Assembly: GCA_910586985.1 (NCBI GenBank)
Contig: CAJUKK010000002.1
Location: forward strand, 121,677-185,676
Length of the DNA stretch: 64,000 nt
DNA from: an uncultured Christensenellaceae bacterium
GTDB taxonomy: Bacteria > Bacillota > Clostridia > Christensenellales > Borkfalkiaceae
Direction of reading: 5' to 3'
Part shown: positions 1 to 7,591 of the stretch, in pieces
Position numbering within the stretch: position 1 is the stretch's first letter
Layout of the letters: each line of letters opens with the position of its first letter
The notes under the pieces: generated by a model
The model's input: the letters and a program-made list of their open reading frames with translations, nothing else
Database searches by the model: none
What the model was told of the DNA's origin: nothing
Translations under genes and position numbers: made by a program

Positions 1-154
1 TGATTCCGCCGAGCGCTTCGATCTGGCTTTGCGGGTGCTTGTTCGGGTTCTTCGGGTTCGGCTTCAGTTCTGCCGTCGGAACGATCCTGTCGTGTGCGCA
101 GTAGACGGGGATCCCCGCCGCCTGCGCTTTTGCCTTTGCTGTCTTTGTACTCAT
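1..154 (-). CDS. ParB-like domain protein, probably a phage DNA methyltransferase (N-terminal part only)
   Basis: Only the first 51 codons are in the window; the gene runs off the left edge. Its ATG (152-154) overlaps the metK stop as ATGA, so it is the next gene of the leftward operon. The visible protein reads IPVYCAHDRIVP, then PNPKNPNKHPQSQIEAL. An N-terminal PNP-NPN-HP-QI pattern is typical of ParB/Srx-type domains at the head of phage adenine or cytosine DNA methyltransferases. A methyltransferase here would fit the upstream SAM synthetase, but the catalytic part is not visible, so a ParB-domain protein without methyltransferase activity remains possible. Confidence 0.65.
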   Translation of the reverse strand, partial: MSTKTAKAKAQAAGIPVYCAHDRIVPTAELKPNPKNPNKHPQSQIEALGGI

Positions 155-1200
155 ACGGCGCCCTCCCTGAAGCGATAGTGGCGGCCCTCGGCGATTTTCT
201 CGTAGTCTTTGTCGAGGAGCTTCAATTCCTTAATGATTCCCGCGGGCGTCAGGTCGTAGGTTTTGAGCACCTTTTCCGTGTAGAAGTCCTCGTCCTCGTG
301 GCGGTTGCATTTGACGGAGACGCTCATCGGTTCCGCCTTTCCGATCGCGTACCCGATTTGCACCTCGCACCACTCGAGGCCGTACTTGTAGAGGAGCTGG
401 CAGGCAATTCTGCGCGCCATATAAGCGCCGGAACGGTCGACCTTTGAGGGATCCTTGCCGGAGAACGCGCCGCCGCCCACGGGGCAGAAGCCGCCGTACT
501 GGTCGCAGACGATTTTCCGACCGGTGAGTCCCGCGTCCGCTGCCGGTCCGCCGATAGTCCACGCGCCGGCGGGGTTTATTATGCGTTCCACGGATGCGGG
601 GATGTCGAGGTCGTCGAGCAGGTTGTTGACGTATGTGCGGAGGCGGGCCTCGTTGACGTTCTCTTGGTGGCAGACGCTGACGAGGATCTTCTTGACGCTT
701 CGCATGTCGGTGGGCGCATCGAGGTCGACCGTTACCTGACATTTGGCGTCGCCTTTGAGGTAGGTGTAGGGGTTGAGCTCGACGTCGTTCTCAAGTCTTT
801 CGATGATCCTGTTCGCGAGGTCGAAGCCGAACGGCAGCAGGCTCCGCGTCTGGTTGCAGGCGTAGCCGTACATGATGCCCTGATCCCCGGCGCCTTGCGC
901 TTTGCCGCTTCCGACGCCTGCGGCGATCTGGGGCGACTGCGTTCTGATAAACGTCAGGACCTTCGCGACGGGGTAGTGCAGCTTCTCCGCGACGCAGCGG
1001 GCGATCCCTTCGTAGTCCACGCGGGCGGCGGTCGTGATTTCACCAGCAAGGACGATGACGTCGTCCTTGACGAGTGTCTCGATGGCGACGTGGCTGTTCT
1101 GGTCGCCCTTCAGGCAGGCCCCGAGGATGGCGTCGCTGATCTGGTCGGCGTACTTGTCGGGGTGGTATTTGCTCACTTGTTCTGTGCTGAATAGTCTCAT
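151..1200 (-). CDS. metK: S-adenosylmethionine synthetase, element-encoded
   Basis: 349 aa, somewhat shorter than the usual 380-400 aa cellular enzyme. It makes SAM from ATP and methionine. The signatures GAGDQGIMYGYA (ATP site) and GGGAFSGKDPSKVDRS (C-terminal P-loop-like segment) are intact, and the N-terminus FSTEQVSKYHPDKYADQISD carries the HPDK motif. The frame is open far upstream of 1200, but that part overlaps the preceding gene and is basic junk; the ATG at 1200 overlaps the upstream stop as ATGA. Its place inside a phage operon with three adenine methyltransferases suggests that it supplies methyl donor for DNA modification. Confidence 0.93.
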   Translation of the reverse strand: MRLFSTEQVSKYHPDKYADQISDAILGACLKGDQNSHVAIETLVKDDVIVLAGEITTAARVDYEGIARCVAEKLHYPVAKVLTFIRTQSPQIAAGVGSGKAQGAGDQGIMYGYACNQTRSLLPFGFDLANRIIERLENDVELNPYTYLKGDAKCQVTVDLDAPTDMRSVKKILVSVCHQENVNEARLRTYVNNLLDDLDIPASVERIINPAGAWTIGGPAADAGLTGRKIVCDQYGGFCPVGGGAFSGKDPSKVDRSGAYMARRIACQLLYKYGLEWCEVQIGYAIGKAEPMSVSVKCNRHEDEDFYTEKVLKTYDLTPAGIIKELKLLDKDYEKIAEGRHYRFREGAV

Positions 1201-1793
1201 ATTGCTTCGATCTCCTTGTTTTTGATGGTTACGCGGTATTTCGGGTCTATGTAGCGGATCGCCTCGGCGTATATTGCCGCGAGTTCTTCGTCGGTGAATT
1301 TGTTGAAGATGGGCGAGCCGTTGACGAAGGTGTCCGCCTTCTTGACGATAATCACGAGCGCGGGCGCCCCCGGCTGGTTGTTTACGAGGAAAGCGCAGCT
1401 CGCGCAGTCTGGGAATTTTTGCAGGAGGTGATCCTTGAGGTCTTTGCGGGAATACTCTCCGGCGATTAGGTTGCGGGTGATTATGCGCTTTTTGAGCTCG
1501 CCCGTCGTTTCGCCCGGTTGGCGTTCCATGCCATACTTGGCCGCCTCCGCGTCTACGCGCTTTTTTCTCTGAATATTCCGCGCGACTTCCGACGGAAGTC
1601 TGAGGAGGACGTAGAGAAAAACAAACAGGATCGGCAGGCCGAAGATTACCATGAGCGGGATCAGTACGATCGCCCAGTGCCATGCAACGGCGCCGCAGAG
1701 CTTCAGCGTCAGGAATACGACCTGACAGATGAAGCCGAGAGCTGCGATTGTGAGGAGAAGGCAGCCGCCGCGGTAGTCTTTATTGTTCGCCAT
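1197..1793 (-). CDS. Small two-helix membrane protein, unknown function
   Basis: 198 aa from the ATG at 1793, which has GGAGGTGG about 5 bases upstream; a GTG at 1802 would sit on that ribosome site, so I reject it. Two hydrophobic segments lie at about residues 10-30 and 37-62, followed by a basic cytoplasmic-looking stretch and a soluble C-terminal domain of about 110 residues with one Cys-x-x-Cys (CASC). The first 14 bases overlap the end of the upstream gene. I do not recognise the family. A membrane protein inside a phage early operon next to metK is unusual; an exclusion or anti-host role is conceivable but unsupported. Confidence 0.72.
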   Translation of the reverse strand: MANNKDYRGGCLLLTIAALGFICQVVFLTLKLCGAVAWHWAIVLIPLMVIFGLPILFVFLYVLLRLPSEVARNIQRKKRVDAEAAKYGMERQPGETTGELKKRIITRNLIAGEYSRKDLKDHLLQKFPDCASCAFLVNNQPGAPALVIIVKKADTFVNGSPIFNKFTDEELAAIYAEAIRYIDPKYRVTIKNKEIEAI

Positions 1794-2205
1794 TTCCGCC
1801 ACCTCCGTTGGGTTCCGGTTCTTCCTCGGGGAAGCGGGCCGTCGCGATTTCCTCGTATTTCGCTTTCAGAGCGGCGAGCGCCTTGTCGTATTCCTCACCG
1901 CCGTCAAGGCTGTCAGGCCCGAGGGCGACGTGGATGAGTTCTTTGCCGAGTGCTTCTGCAGCGACTTCGACGCCGACCTGTGAATTGATGGCGATGACGG
2001 GGACGGTGTCAGAGCCGTCCTGTTCGTTCGGGAACGTGATGCAGCTGACGACGATCTGGCCGTTCGGGTCGACTATACTCGGGGCGAGGATCGCCTCGTA
2101 TTTCGCGTCGGGGTATAATTCCGCGAACGCCTCCGCGACGAGGTTCGAGGGGTCATTTGCGTAAACGGAAGTGAACGCGGGCGGGGTTGTTTTAGGGTTG
2201 TTCAT
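1780..2205 (-). CDS. Conserved-looking hypothetical phage protein
   Basis: 141 aa, acidic, no membrane segment and no recognised domain. The middle (AEAFAELYPDAKYEAILAP and VPVIAINSQVGVEVAAEALG) looks like a compact alpha/beta fold, and the C-terminus is a Pro/Gly/Glu-rich tail (EEEPEPNGGGGNGEQ) whose coding sequence also carries the ribosome site of the next gene. ATG at 2205 has GGAGG upstream. It lies within the leftward operon, overlapping both neighbours slightly. Confidence 0.7.
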   Translation of the reverse strand: MNNPKTTPPAFTSVYANDPSNLVAEAFAELYPDAKYEAILAPSIVDPNGQIVVSCITFPNEQDGSDTVPVIAINSQVGVEVAAEALGKELIHVALGPDSLDGGEEYDKALAALKAKYEEIATARFPEEEPEPNGGGGNGEQ

Positions 2206-2446
2206 GTTTTGCCTCCTTGAGTCTTTTTATTTCGTGGTTAAGGTACCACGCAGCCTTCTCGAGATCTTGGATCTCTGTGTCTTTGCTTTTCTTTCCGGCG
2301 CGGGCGATATACTTGACAGCGTTGCCGCGGTTGAAGTTGAGCTCTTTGTCGTCAATGAAGTCGATGACTTCGATCTTGCCGTCGGTATAGTGTGCCGGGT
2401 GGTTCACCGGATCGTCGACGGGTTTGTTTTTGTTTTTGTTGCTCAT
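2192..2446 (-). CDS. DUF3310 domain protein
   Basis: 84 aa. Shows the DUF3310 hallmarks: VNHPAHYTDGKIEVIDFI near residue 14, then GNAVKYIARAGKK and DLEKAAWYLNHEI. The family is widespread in phages and is sometimes annotated as a nucleotide-kinase-related protein, though its activity is not established. It sits among nucleotide-handling genes (MazG is nearby), consistent with a role in phage DNA metabolism. The stop overlaps the start of the next gene by a few bases. Confidence 0.85.
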   Translation of the reverse strand: MSNKNKNKPVDDPVNHPAHYTDGKIEVIDFIDDKELNFNRGNAVKYIARAGKKSKDTEIQDLEKAAWYLNHEIKRLKEAKHEQP

Positions 2447-2455
2447 GCGTCCTCC

Positions 2456-2650
2456 TTATTGGTATTTGATAGGGCACCAGCGGGGCGACGTCTTGACGGG
2501 GAGCTCCTTGCTGTGTCTTTCGGTTTTTGCGATCAGACGGGCGCTCGCGTTTACGCTGGCTGCCGCCGTAGGGTGCGAGCAGTAGAAGCGGTTCACGCCG
2601 TTCGTCTGCTCGACGAGCTTGCAGTTGTTACAGTCTGCACATTTTGTCAT
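2456..2650 (-). CDS. Small Cys-rich (zinc-binding) phage protein
   Basis: 64 aa from the ATG at 2650, which overlaps the upstream stop as ATGA; the frame is open further but that is antisense to the upstream gene. N-terminal CADCNNC, a central FYCSHP and a C-terminal RWCPIK give five cysteines and a histidine in the spacing of a small zinc knuckle. Many phages carry short proteins of this look (C-x-x-C, then YCSHP, then WCP). Function unknown. Confidence 0.7.
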   Translation of the reverse strand: MTKCADCNNCKLVEQTNGVNRFYCSHPTAAASVNASARLIAKTERHSKELPVKTSPRWCPIKYQ

Positions 2651-3537
2651 GTGTCGTTTGGTTCCTCCTTTTTCGAGGCCGCTATTCTGGCCGGGACGAC
2701 GACGCTGTAGTTGCAAACGTCGCAGCACTTTCCCGCAGCGATCGGGTGTGCATCGTGTCCGTATTCGTCCTTTATTGCGTCCCCGCATATCACGCACCGC
2801 CGCCGCGGAAGGGTTTCAACCGCGGGGCGGGTTGCGTCGTTATCAATTACGACCTCCGAGCCGTTCCACGTTGCGGAGCCTTCGTCGCCGTCGATTCGCT
2901 CCTCGCCGCAGTAGCTGAACACCTCGAACGTGAACGCCTTGCCGGCGGGGACGTTTTTCTCTCTGCATATTTCTTCGAGGCGATCGCTCGCGAGCTTCTT
3001 GACTTCGTAGAGGTCGCTGCCGGTGAGCGTGTAGTCGAGGTCGGAGAGGTTCGGTTTGCTGTTCTCGAGCAGGTCGTAGACGTAAACCTCGACGCGGTAC
3101 TCGGCGTTCTGTTCGCCGCTGCGGGCGTCCTCGGCTGTCTGTTTAATTGCTGCCGCTTTGAGCGCCGCGTCCGCTTGTGCTGCCTGCCATGCTTCGTAGG
3201 TTCCCGCCGCCTGATTCTCGAAGAAGGCGTGGAGATAGAGCAGGCCGACCTTTTCCGTCAGTTTGATGAATTTCTTCAGGAGCTTTGCGTCCATTTTGAA
3301 GCGGAGCGAGCTCTGCACCTTTGTTGTAGTTCCGAACGCGATCTGGATGCTTCCGATCTCACCGTTCTCGTCGACGTTGTAGTTCTCACTGTCGAACAGG
3401 CTGCGCTGCGCCTTCGGTTTGAATACCGCGACGAGCGGGTAGACGTTTGTCAGAAACTCGACGTCGAACGTCGTCTCTTTGGCGCAGAAGTTTTTCATGT
3501 CTGCGAGGGCTGCCTTGTATTCTTCGTTTGCTATCAT
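2647..3537 (-). CDS. Hypothetical protein with C-terminal zinc finger
   Basis: 296 aa from the ATG at 3537, overlapping the upstream stop. The N-terminal 220 residues are unrecognised, mixed alpha/beta, with an acidic stretch around residues 205-215. The C-terminus (from about residue 245) has CVICGDAIKDEYGH, then CCDVCNYSVVVPARI: two Cys pairs plus His. Very similar short modules exist as separate phage proteins, so this looks like a fusion of a zinc module to another domain. A nucleic-acid-binding role is inference. Confidence 0.7.
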   Translation of the reverse strand: MIANEEYKAALADMKNFCAKETTFDVEFLTNVYPLVAVFKPKAQRSLFDSENYNVDENGEIGSIQIAFGTTTKVQSSLRFKMDAKLLKKFIKLTEKVGLLYLHAFFENQAAGTYEAWQAAQADAALKAAAIKQTAEDARSGEQNAEYRVEVYVYDLLENSKPNLSDLDYTLTGSDLYEVKKLASDRLEEICREKNVPAGKAFTFEVFSYCGEERIDGDEGSATWNGSEVVIDNDATRPAVETLPRRRCVICGDAIKDEYGHDAHPIAAGKCCDVCNYSVVVPARIAASKKEEPNDT

Positions 3538-3962
3538 TGCTTTTTGTCTCCTTTGTTGGTGGTTTCGGTTTGCTGGTAGCGTTCCGCATGCTCGCGGGCT
3601 TTTTTTGCTTCGTCGAGATAGTATTGCTCGAGCGTTCCGTGGTACCTGATAGCCCAGAGCTCCTCGTATTCGTCCCACGCATGGCGAAGCTCGTGCTCGC
3701 GTTCGTGGAGGCTTTTCGGGTCGTCCGATAAAAGCGTGTAGGCGTTGATCATGTCGGAGTAGCAGCCGCTGTTGATTCTGCTCTTAAAGCAGGCCCACAT
3801 TGTCATCGCGCCGCGGGATCTGCTGGAGCATATCGACAGGACGCGGTCGCCGTACTTTTTGAGGATCTCGTCGAGCTCCTCGGCGTTGACTTTTCTGTAT
3901 TTGCCTTCCGTCCAGTTGCCGTACTCGTCGACCTGTACTAAAAATTCCCTTTTGTCTGTCAT
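3534..3962 (-). CDS. Hypothetical phage protein
   Basis: 142 aa from the ATG at 3962 (ATGA overlap with the MazG-like gene). Charged and helical, with HEREHELRHAWDEYEELWAIR in the second half and a Lys/Glu/Gln-rich tail, possibly a coiled coil. No recognised domain. The adjacent overlaps on both sides show that it is translated as part of the operon. Confidence 0.65.
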   Translation of the reverse strand: MTDKREFLVQVDEYGNWTEGKYRKVNAEELDEILKKYGDRVLSICSSRSRGAMTMWACFKSRINSGCYSDMINAYTLLSDDPKSLHEREHELRHAWDEYEELWAIRYHGTLEQYYLDEAKKAREHAERYQQTETTNKGDKKQ

Positions 3963-4420
3963 AGCTTTTTCCCTCCGTGTTTGTAGGGGCGCGTCAGGTT
4001 GTAGGCGTGTTTCTGCGCGATCGCTTCGCCCATGTCGATGCCGTAGTATTCGGCGAGATCCAGAACGCGGATGACTATGTCCGCGAGCTCGGAGGGGACA
4101 CCCTCCATCTTGCCGCCTTCGGAGTAGTACGTTTCGCCCATTGCGCGGCCGTTCCTGATTTCCTCGAACGCTTCCGCGACTTCCGACGTGATAAGCATGA
4201 ACAGCTCGCCGGGGCGGCGGGGATCTTCCCACCAGCCGTGGGCCTTTGCGTTCTCGTGAATTTCCTGCTGTAATTGCTTGAGAGGCTTCGCGTCTGAAGC
4301 GAGCAGGGCCTTTATTCTTCCCCACGCTAAGGCGATGGGGAGGTGCTCCGCGTCGACCATCTTGTTGTCGGCCGACGGGATCGCTGCGTTTAATGTTTCA
4401 ATAGCTTCGGTGATCGTCAT
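3959..4420 (-). CDS. MazG-like nucleotide pyrophosphohydrolase
   Basis: 153 aa. Members of this all-helical NTP pyrophosphatase superfamily hydrolyse (d)NTPs to monophosphates, altering nucleotide pools or removing odd nucleotides. The metal-binding E-x-x-E plus E-x-x-D pattern is visible: ITSEVAEAFEEIRNG, then SELADIVIRVLDLAEYYG, followed by NLTRPYKHGGKK. Phages often carry such genes. It may affect dNTP pools or alarmones during infection. The stop overlaps the next start and ATG 4420 overlaps the upstream stop. Confidence 0.85.
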   Translation of the reverse strand: MTITEAIETLNAAIPSADNKMVDAEHLPIALAWGRIKALLASDAKPLKQLQQEIHENAKAHGWWEDPRRPGELFMLITSEVAEAFEEIRNGRAMGETYYSEGGKMEGVPSELADIVIRVLDLAEYYGIDMGEAIAQKHAYNLTRPYKHGGKKL

Positions 4421-4758
4421 GTTTCATCCTCCTCGAATTTGATTTCGTCGTCATTATTGACGGTTGGCGGTTCCGTCTGCTTCGGTTTGCTGTAGAACTC
4501 ACCGAAGTCGAGCGGGTTGCCGCATTTGTAACAGTAGTGTAGATCCTTGTGTATTCCGCCGCCGCCCGCGGGATCCGTCTCGTAGCAGTTCGCGACGTTC
4601 TCGCCGCATTTGGCGCAGTGGAAGCAGAGGAGCCTCTCGAGGCGGTGCGTTGTCGGCGTTTCCCTTGTCGTCATAACCTTCAAGCCTTTCGTGTTTGTCT
4701 GGCTTGCTATGTTGAGTGGGTATTCCGGGAACGTCGTGCCGGTGTTTTTCTTTTTCAT
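4417..4758 (-). CDS. Zinc-ribbon hypothetical protein
   Basis: 113 aa from ATG 4758 with GGAGG about 9 bases upstream; the open frame beyond is antisense to the previous gene. The central part has CFHCAKCGENVANC and, about 20 residues on, YCYKCGNPLDFGEF, a classic two-knuckle zinc ribbon. The tail is acidic (DDEIKFEEDET). Function unknown. Confidence 0.68.
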   Translation of the reverse strand: MKKKNTGTTFPEYPLNIASQTNTKGLKVMTTRETPTTHRLERLLCFHCAKCGENVANCYETDPAGGGGIHKDLHYCYKCGNPLDFGEFYSKPKQTEPPTVNNDDEIKFEEDET

Positions 4759-5006
4759 TTGCTGCCGCCTCCGTCTTGATTTATTGCATAGTCGGTGGAG
4801 CAGTTCCGGCAAGCCTCGCACTTATGCCAGACCATGACCTGTTTGCGCTTTTTCCAGCCGTCGCGCTCCGATATAAAGCGGCCGTGTCCGCTGAGCGCGG
4901 CGCCGTAGAGCTGGCAGGTTGCGCCCTGCCATTTTTCCTTCTTCGCGGGGCAGTTCCGACAGTTTGGGCCCTCCGGGATCTTGACGGTTAAGTTGACGAC
5001 CCTCAT
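4755..5006 (-). CDS. Small Cys-rich phage protein
   Basis: 83 aa. Two cysteine clusters, PNCRNCPAKKEKWQGATC and WHKCEACRNC, suggest a bound zinc or other metal. The start overlaps the upstream stop (ATGA at 5003-5006) and the stop overlaps the next start. The domain is not recognised. It is the fourth small Cys-pair protein in the first 5 kb, so this part of the operon is rich in zinc-binding modules. Confidence 0.66.
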   Translation of the reverse strand: MRVVNLTVKIPEGPNCRNCPAKKEKWQGATCQLYGAALSGHGRFISERDGWKKRKQVMVWHKCEACRNCSTDYAINQDGGGSK

Positions 5007-5356
5007 GCATCAACCTCTGAGGCGTAGATATAGACGACGATCGCCTTCTGCCAGTCGAGCGCCTCGGCCTGTTCGTGGGCGGCGGCGCTGGCCTGCTCTA
5101 CCGTGAGCGCTTCATCGTCAGCAAGCAGATCCTCCGCGATTCTGTCCTCGAGTTCTTCCTGTTCTTCTTTCGTGAACAGAATTACCTCGCAGTCGAACTT
5201 TACATAGGCGACGCTCGTCGCCTTTGCGATGCCGAACTCTCCGACGTTACACTCGCTGCAGAGATCTTCGCTCACGATCGGAACGATGGGGAGGTCGGGG
5301 TTTGTTTTTACAACGTCGAGGAAGGCTTTCGTCTTTTTGCTGTTTAATCTTCCCAT
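5003..5356 (-). CDS. Hypothetical phage protein
   Basis: 117 aa, acidic. The middle (EDRIAEDLLADDEALTVEQ) is a charged helix and the C-terminus (AIVVYIYASEVDA) a short beta segment. Overlaps the upstream gene by 13 bases. No domain recognised. Confidence 0.66.
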   Translation of the reverse strand: MGRLNSKKTKAFLDVVKTNPDLPIVPIVSEDLCSECNVGEFGIAKATSVAYVKFDCEVILFTKEEQEELEDRIAEDLLADDEALTVEQASAAAHEQAEALDWQKAIVVYIYASEVDA

Positions 5357-6252
5357 GTTTTGATTACCTCCACGACTTCAACCTTGCCGTCGGTGAGGAA
5401 GAAGCGCCCCTCGGGTTCCCACTCCTGATTCTTCCAGAGCTCACGGAACTCCTCGAGCGGGGTGTTCTGATAGAGCGGATCGTTGAGGTGCATCGTTTTC
5501 ATGACAGCCTCGTCGCTTTCGTTCGGCCAGTCGATCAGGTAGTAAACGTCGCCGTCCTTTTCGATCTCGAAGGTGAGCGTGTGCCCGTCAATAGGCCAGC
5601 CAGTGCCCGACACCTTTCCTCTGACGATCTGGTGCTTTTGACCTTCTTCTTCGGGAGGGATGGCGCCGTGGAACTGTCCCGCGTCGATAGCGGGCGGAGG
5701 CGGTGCAGGAAGGTCGTCAGGCTTGTCTGCCGTCTGTTCTTCCTCGCTTTCAATGTGGGCCGCTTGCGGCGTTCTGGCGGGTCTTGGTGCGTCGTTGGTT
5801 TTTGCGTACTCGAGGACGCCGGCGATGCATTTCTCTTTCGGAACGCTTTCGCCCTCGTTGAAGTTCTCGGGCGCATTGCACTCGGCGTCGTGTACGCACA
5901 TTTTGCAGAGGTCGCAGCCGGTGTTGTATAACGCTTCGACGAGGAAGTTCTCCGAGTGTGTGGCTTCCTGAGCCGCGTCCGGCGCCGTTTTCTGTTCTCC
6001 GCCGCCCAGAACGTCGGCGAGGTGCTTCATAATAGCGTCGGCTCTGGTCGGACCGATGTCTGCGACGCCGAGGAGGGTGTTGCGGATCGCGCTCATGAGG
6101 TTATTCGGTGTGGCTGCCTTTTTGCCTGCCTCGTAGCCCTTAATGTATAAGTTCGTTATGTACTCGCTGAGCTGTTCGCGGTCCATGCGCTTGAGCGCTT
6201 TGTAGGTTTCGCGCTTGAGCGCGAGCTTCTGAGTGTTTTGCTGGTTATTCAT
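5344..6252 (-). CDS. Hypothetical phage protein with Cys cluster and Pro-rich linker
   Basis: 302 aa. Residues 1-85 are helical with LLGVADIGPTRADAIMKHL, resembling a helix-hairpin-helix. Residues 112-140 hold CDLCKMCVHDAEC and a later Cys, a possible metal site. A Glu/Pro-rich linker (with APPPPPA) separates this from a C-terminal domain ending in FLTDGKVEVVEVI. It may be a nucleic-acid-binding protein. Overall family unknown. Confidence 0.68.
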   Translation of the reverse strand: MNNQQNTQKLALKRETYKALKRMDREQLSEYITNLYIKGYEAGKKAATPNNLMSAIRNTLLGVADIGPTRADAIMKHLADVLGGGEQKTAPDAAQEATHSENFLVEALYNTGCDLCKMCVHDAECNAPENFNEGESVPKEKCIAGVLEYAKTNDAPRPARTPQAAHIESEEEQTADKPDDLPAPPPPAIDAGQFHGAIPPEEEGQKHQIVRGKVSGTGWPIDGHTLTFEIEKDGDVYYLIDWPNESDEAVMKTMHLNDPLYQNTPLEEFRELWKNQEWEPEGRFFLTDGKVEVVEVIKTWED

Positions 6253-6264
6253 GGTTGTCTCCTT

Positions 6265-6561
6265 TTAATTTTTTGATTTTGCTCTGGCCCAGACGGCGAC
6301 CTTTTTTCCGGTGCGGCCGCTGGCACGTTTGCCGACGACTTCGACGAGTCCTGCCGCCTTGAGTTCAGTGAGGCGAGGGGCGACGAAGTTGCGATCGAAG
6401 GCGTGGATCTTGCCGCGGTTCATAAGTGCGTAGACGATTTCGTCGACAGTCATCTCTTTGTCCCCGAGGACTTCGAGGATGAGGGTGCCGCGTTTGCTGG
6501 TTTCCGGCTTGATAGCTTCGTAGCTTTCGCGGCGAGTGCTTTCGGTGGTTTCGTTGTTCAT
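6265..6561 (-). CDS. Winged-helix DNA-binding protein
   Basis: 98 aa. ILEVLGDKEMTVDEIVYAL, then FVAPRLTELKAAGLVEVVG and a basic wing, give the helix-turn-helix-wing pattern seen in small MarR/ArsR-like folds. The tail is rich in Lys, Arg and Ser. It sits just before the methyltransferase block and could regulate the operon or read a DNA site, but nothing in the sequence shows which. Confidence 0.65.
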   Translation of the reverse strand: MNNETTESTRRESYEAIKPETSKRGTLILEVLGDKEMTVDEIVYALMNRGKIHAFDRNFVAPRLTELKAAGLVEVVGKRASGRTGKKVAVWARAKSKN

Positions 6562-6577
6562 GGAAGTTCCTCCTGTT

Positions 6578-7141
6578 TTAGTTTTCGCTGTTGCTTTGCG
6601 GGGCTTCGTTGCCCCAGCAGTCCCAGCCGGGCGCCGACTGACGAGCGAACAGCTCGATCCTCGGAACGTCTCCGACCAGTTTGACGATGCGCTCGCGGAC
6701 TTCGTCTGGTTTCTGGCTGTGTCTCTGCACCGGTGTCATAACGACGCTGTGGACGGCAGCGCTGACGCGCTTCGGTTTGCCTTTAATTGCGAGCAGGCAG
6801 ATCTCCGAGTTGCTTCTCGTCCAGTTTCCGAGCCCCCAGAACAGCCCGGCGCCGCTTTTGTTTTGTTTGACCCAGTTGAAGGCGATCGTTTTGTACTTGA
6901 AGCCCCACGCTTCGATGAGGTCGAGGGCTTCGCGCAGCATCGGGAACGTGGCCCACAAAAACAGGGCGCAGTCGTCAGCTGCTAAGCACCCCCCCCCGTG
7001 GCCGACGGGCATCTGTTTGAGCTCGTCGATCGTCATTGTGCCGTAGTGTTTGTCGGCAGCGGCGCGGGTGGCCTTGTTCTGATAGCCCCATGGTGGGTCG
7101 ACGTAGATGACGTTGTACTTTTTAGCGGGGAAGGGGATCAT
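6578..7141 (-). CDS. MT-A70 family adenine-N6 DNA methyltransferase, copy 1
   Basis: 187 aa. MT-A70 enzymes transfer methyl from SAM to the N6 of adenine. The catalytic DPPW lies at about residues 15-18 (VIYVDPPWGYQNK), followed by CALFLWATFPMLREAL, GFKYKTIAFNWVKQNKSG, and a C-terminal signature RIELFARQSAPGWDCWGNEA. It is one of three paralogues lined up in 2.2 kb and is close in sequence to copy 3. A run of nine G (plus-strand C 6989-6997) encodes GGG just after MPVGH; at this length the frame is open. Start overlaps the upstream stop. Confidence 0.92.
   Translation of the reverse strand: MIPFPAKKYNVIYVDPPWGYQNKATRAAADKHYGTMTIDELKQMPVGHGGGCLAADDCALFLWATFPMLREALDLIEAWGFKYKTIAFNWVKQNKSGAGLFWGLGNWTRSNSEICLLAIKGKPKRVSAAVHSVVMTPVQRHSQKPDEVRERIVKLVGDVPRIELFARQSAPGWDCWGNEAPQSNSEN
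6989..6997. repeat. Nine-base homopolymer (poly-G on coding strand) in MT-A70 copy 1
   Basis: A C9 tract on the plus strand, G9 in the gene. It adds Gly residues to a loop that copy 3 lacks (copy 3 has NSITAGDG there). A length change of one or two would truncate the enzyme. Confidence 0.85.
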
Positions 7142-7572
7142 GTGTCTGCCTCCTCGGTTTGCGCGTTGATTTCGTTCAGGATCCTCCAGACGTCGCAGGC
7201 CTTGTTGTCGGTTGCGCGGGCTTGTTCTCGGAGATCCTTCGCGTTCTGGCTGAGCTCATCGTAGTAGTGGGCGAGCGCGACGTGTACCAACGGGACGTCC
7301 TCGCGCTGTATGAGGACGGCGGGCGTCTGCTCAGCGTCTTTCAGTTCCGCGTCCGAAGTGGGAGCGGTTTCTGGTACCGCAGTTGTTTCCGCCACCTCGC
7401 CGGGCTTTCTTCTTTTCCTCGGAAGGGTGCGAGCGTCGATTCCGCCCTTGATAAGCTCGGCGCGTATGTCGTCGGGGGTGCAGAGGTTCATGTCTGCGAG
7501 GATGTTGATCTGGTTCTTTTTGTCGGCGGCTTCTTTGTACATCCGCACGATCTCGTTTGTTGTCATTTTCAT
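7138..7572 (-). CDS. Hypothetical protein between two MT-A70 genes
   Basis: 144 aa from ATG 7572 (GGAGAC ribosome site upstream). The N-terminus MKMTTNEIVRMYKEAADKK resembles the start of small phage HTH-like proteins (recognition of a short helix pair up to about residue 50), then a basic TLPRKRRKPGEV segment, a Thr/Ala linker and a helical C-terminus. Possibly a DNA-binding partner of the methyltransferases, but this rests on position only. Confidence 0.62.
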   Translation of the reverse strand: MKMTTNEIVRMYKEAADKKNQINILADMNLCTPDDIRAELIKGGIDARTLPRKRRKPGEVAETTAVPETAPTSDAELKDAEQTPAVLIQREDVPLVHVALAHYYDELSQNAKDLREQARATDNKACDVWRILNEINAQTEEADT

Positions 7573-7591
7573 GGCGTTGTCTCCTTTTGGT

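Noticed and set aside
664..1194. Long open frames on the plus strand opposite the phage operon
   Set aside because: GC-rich coding DNA gives long antisense frames; these lack ribosome sites and recognisable domains.
1201..1683. N-terminal extension of the metK frame (to 510 aa)
   Set aside because: It overlaps the membrane-protein gene in another frame, is Arg/Pro-rich shadow translation, and metK homology starts exactly at ATG 1200.
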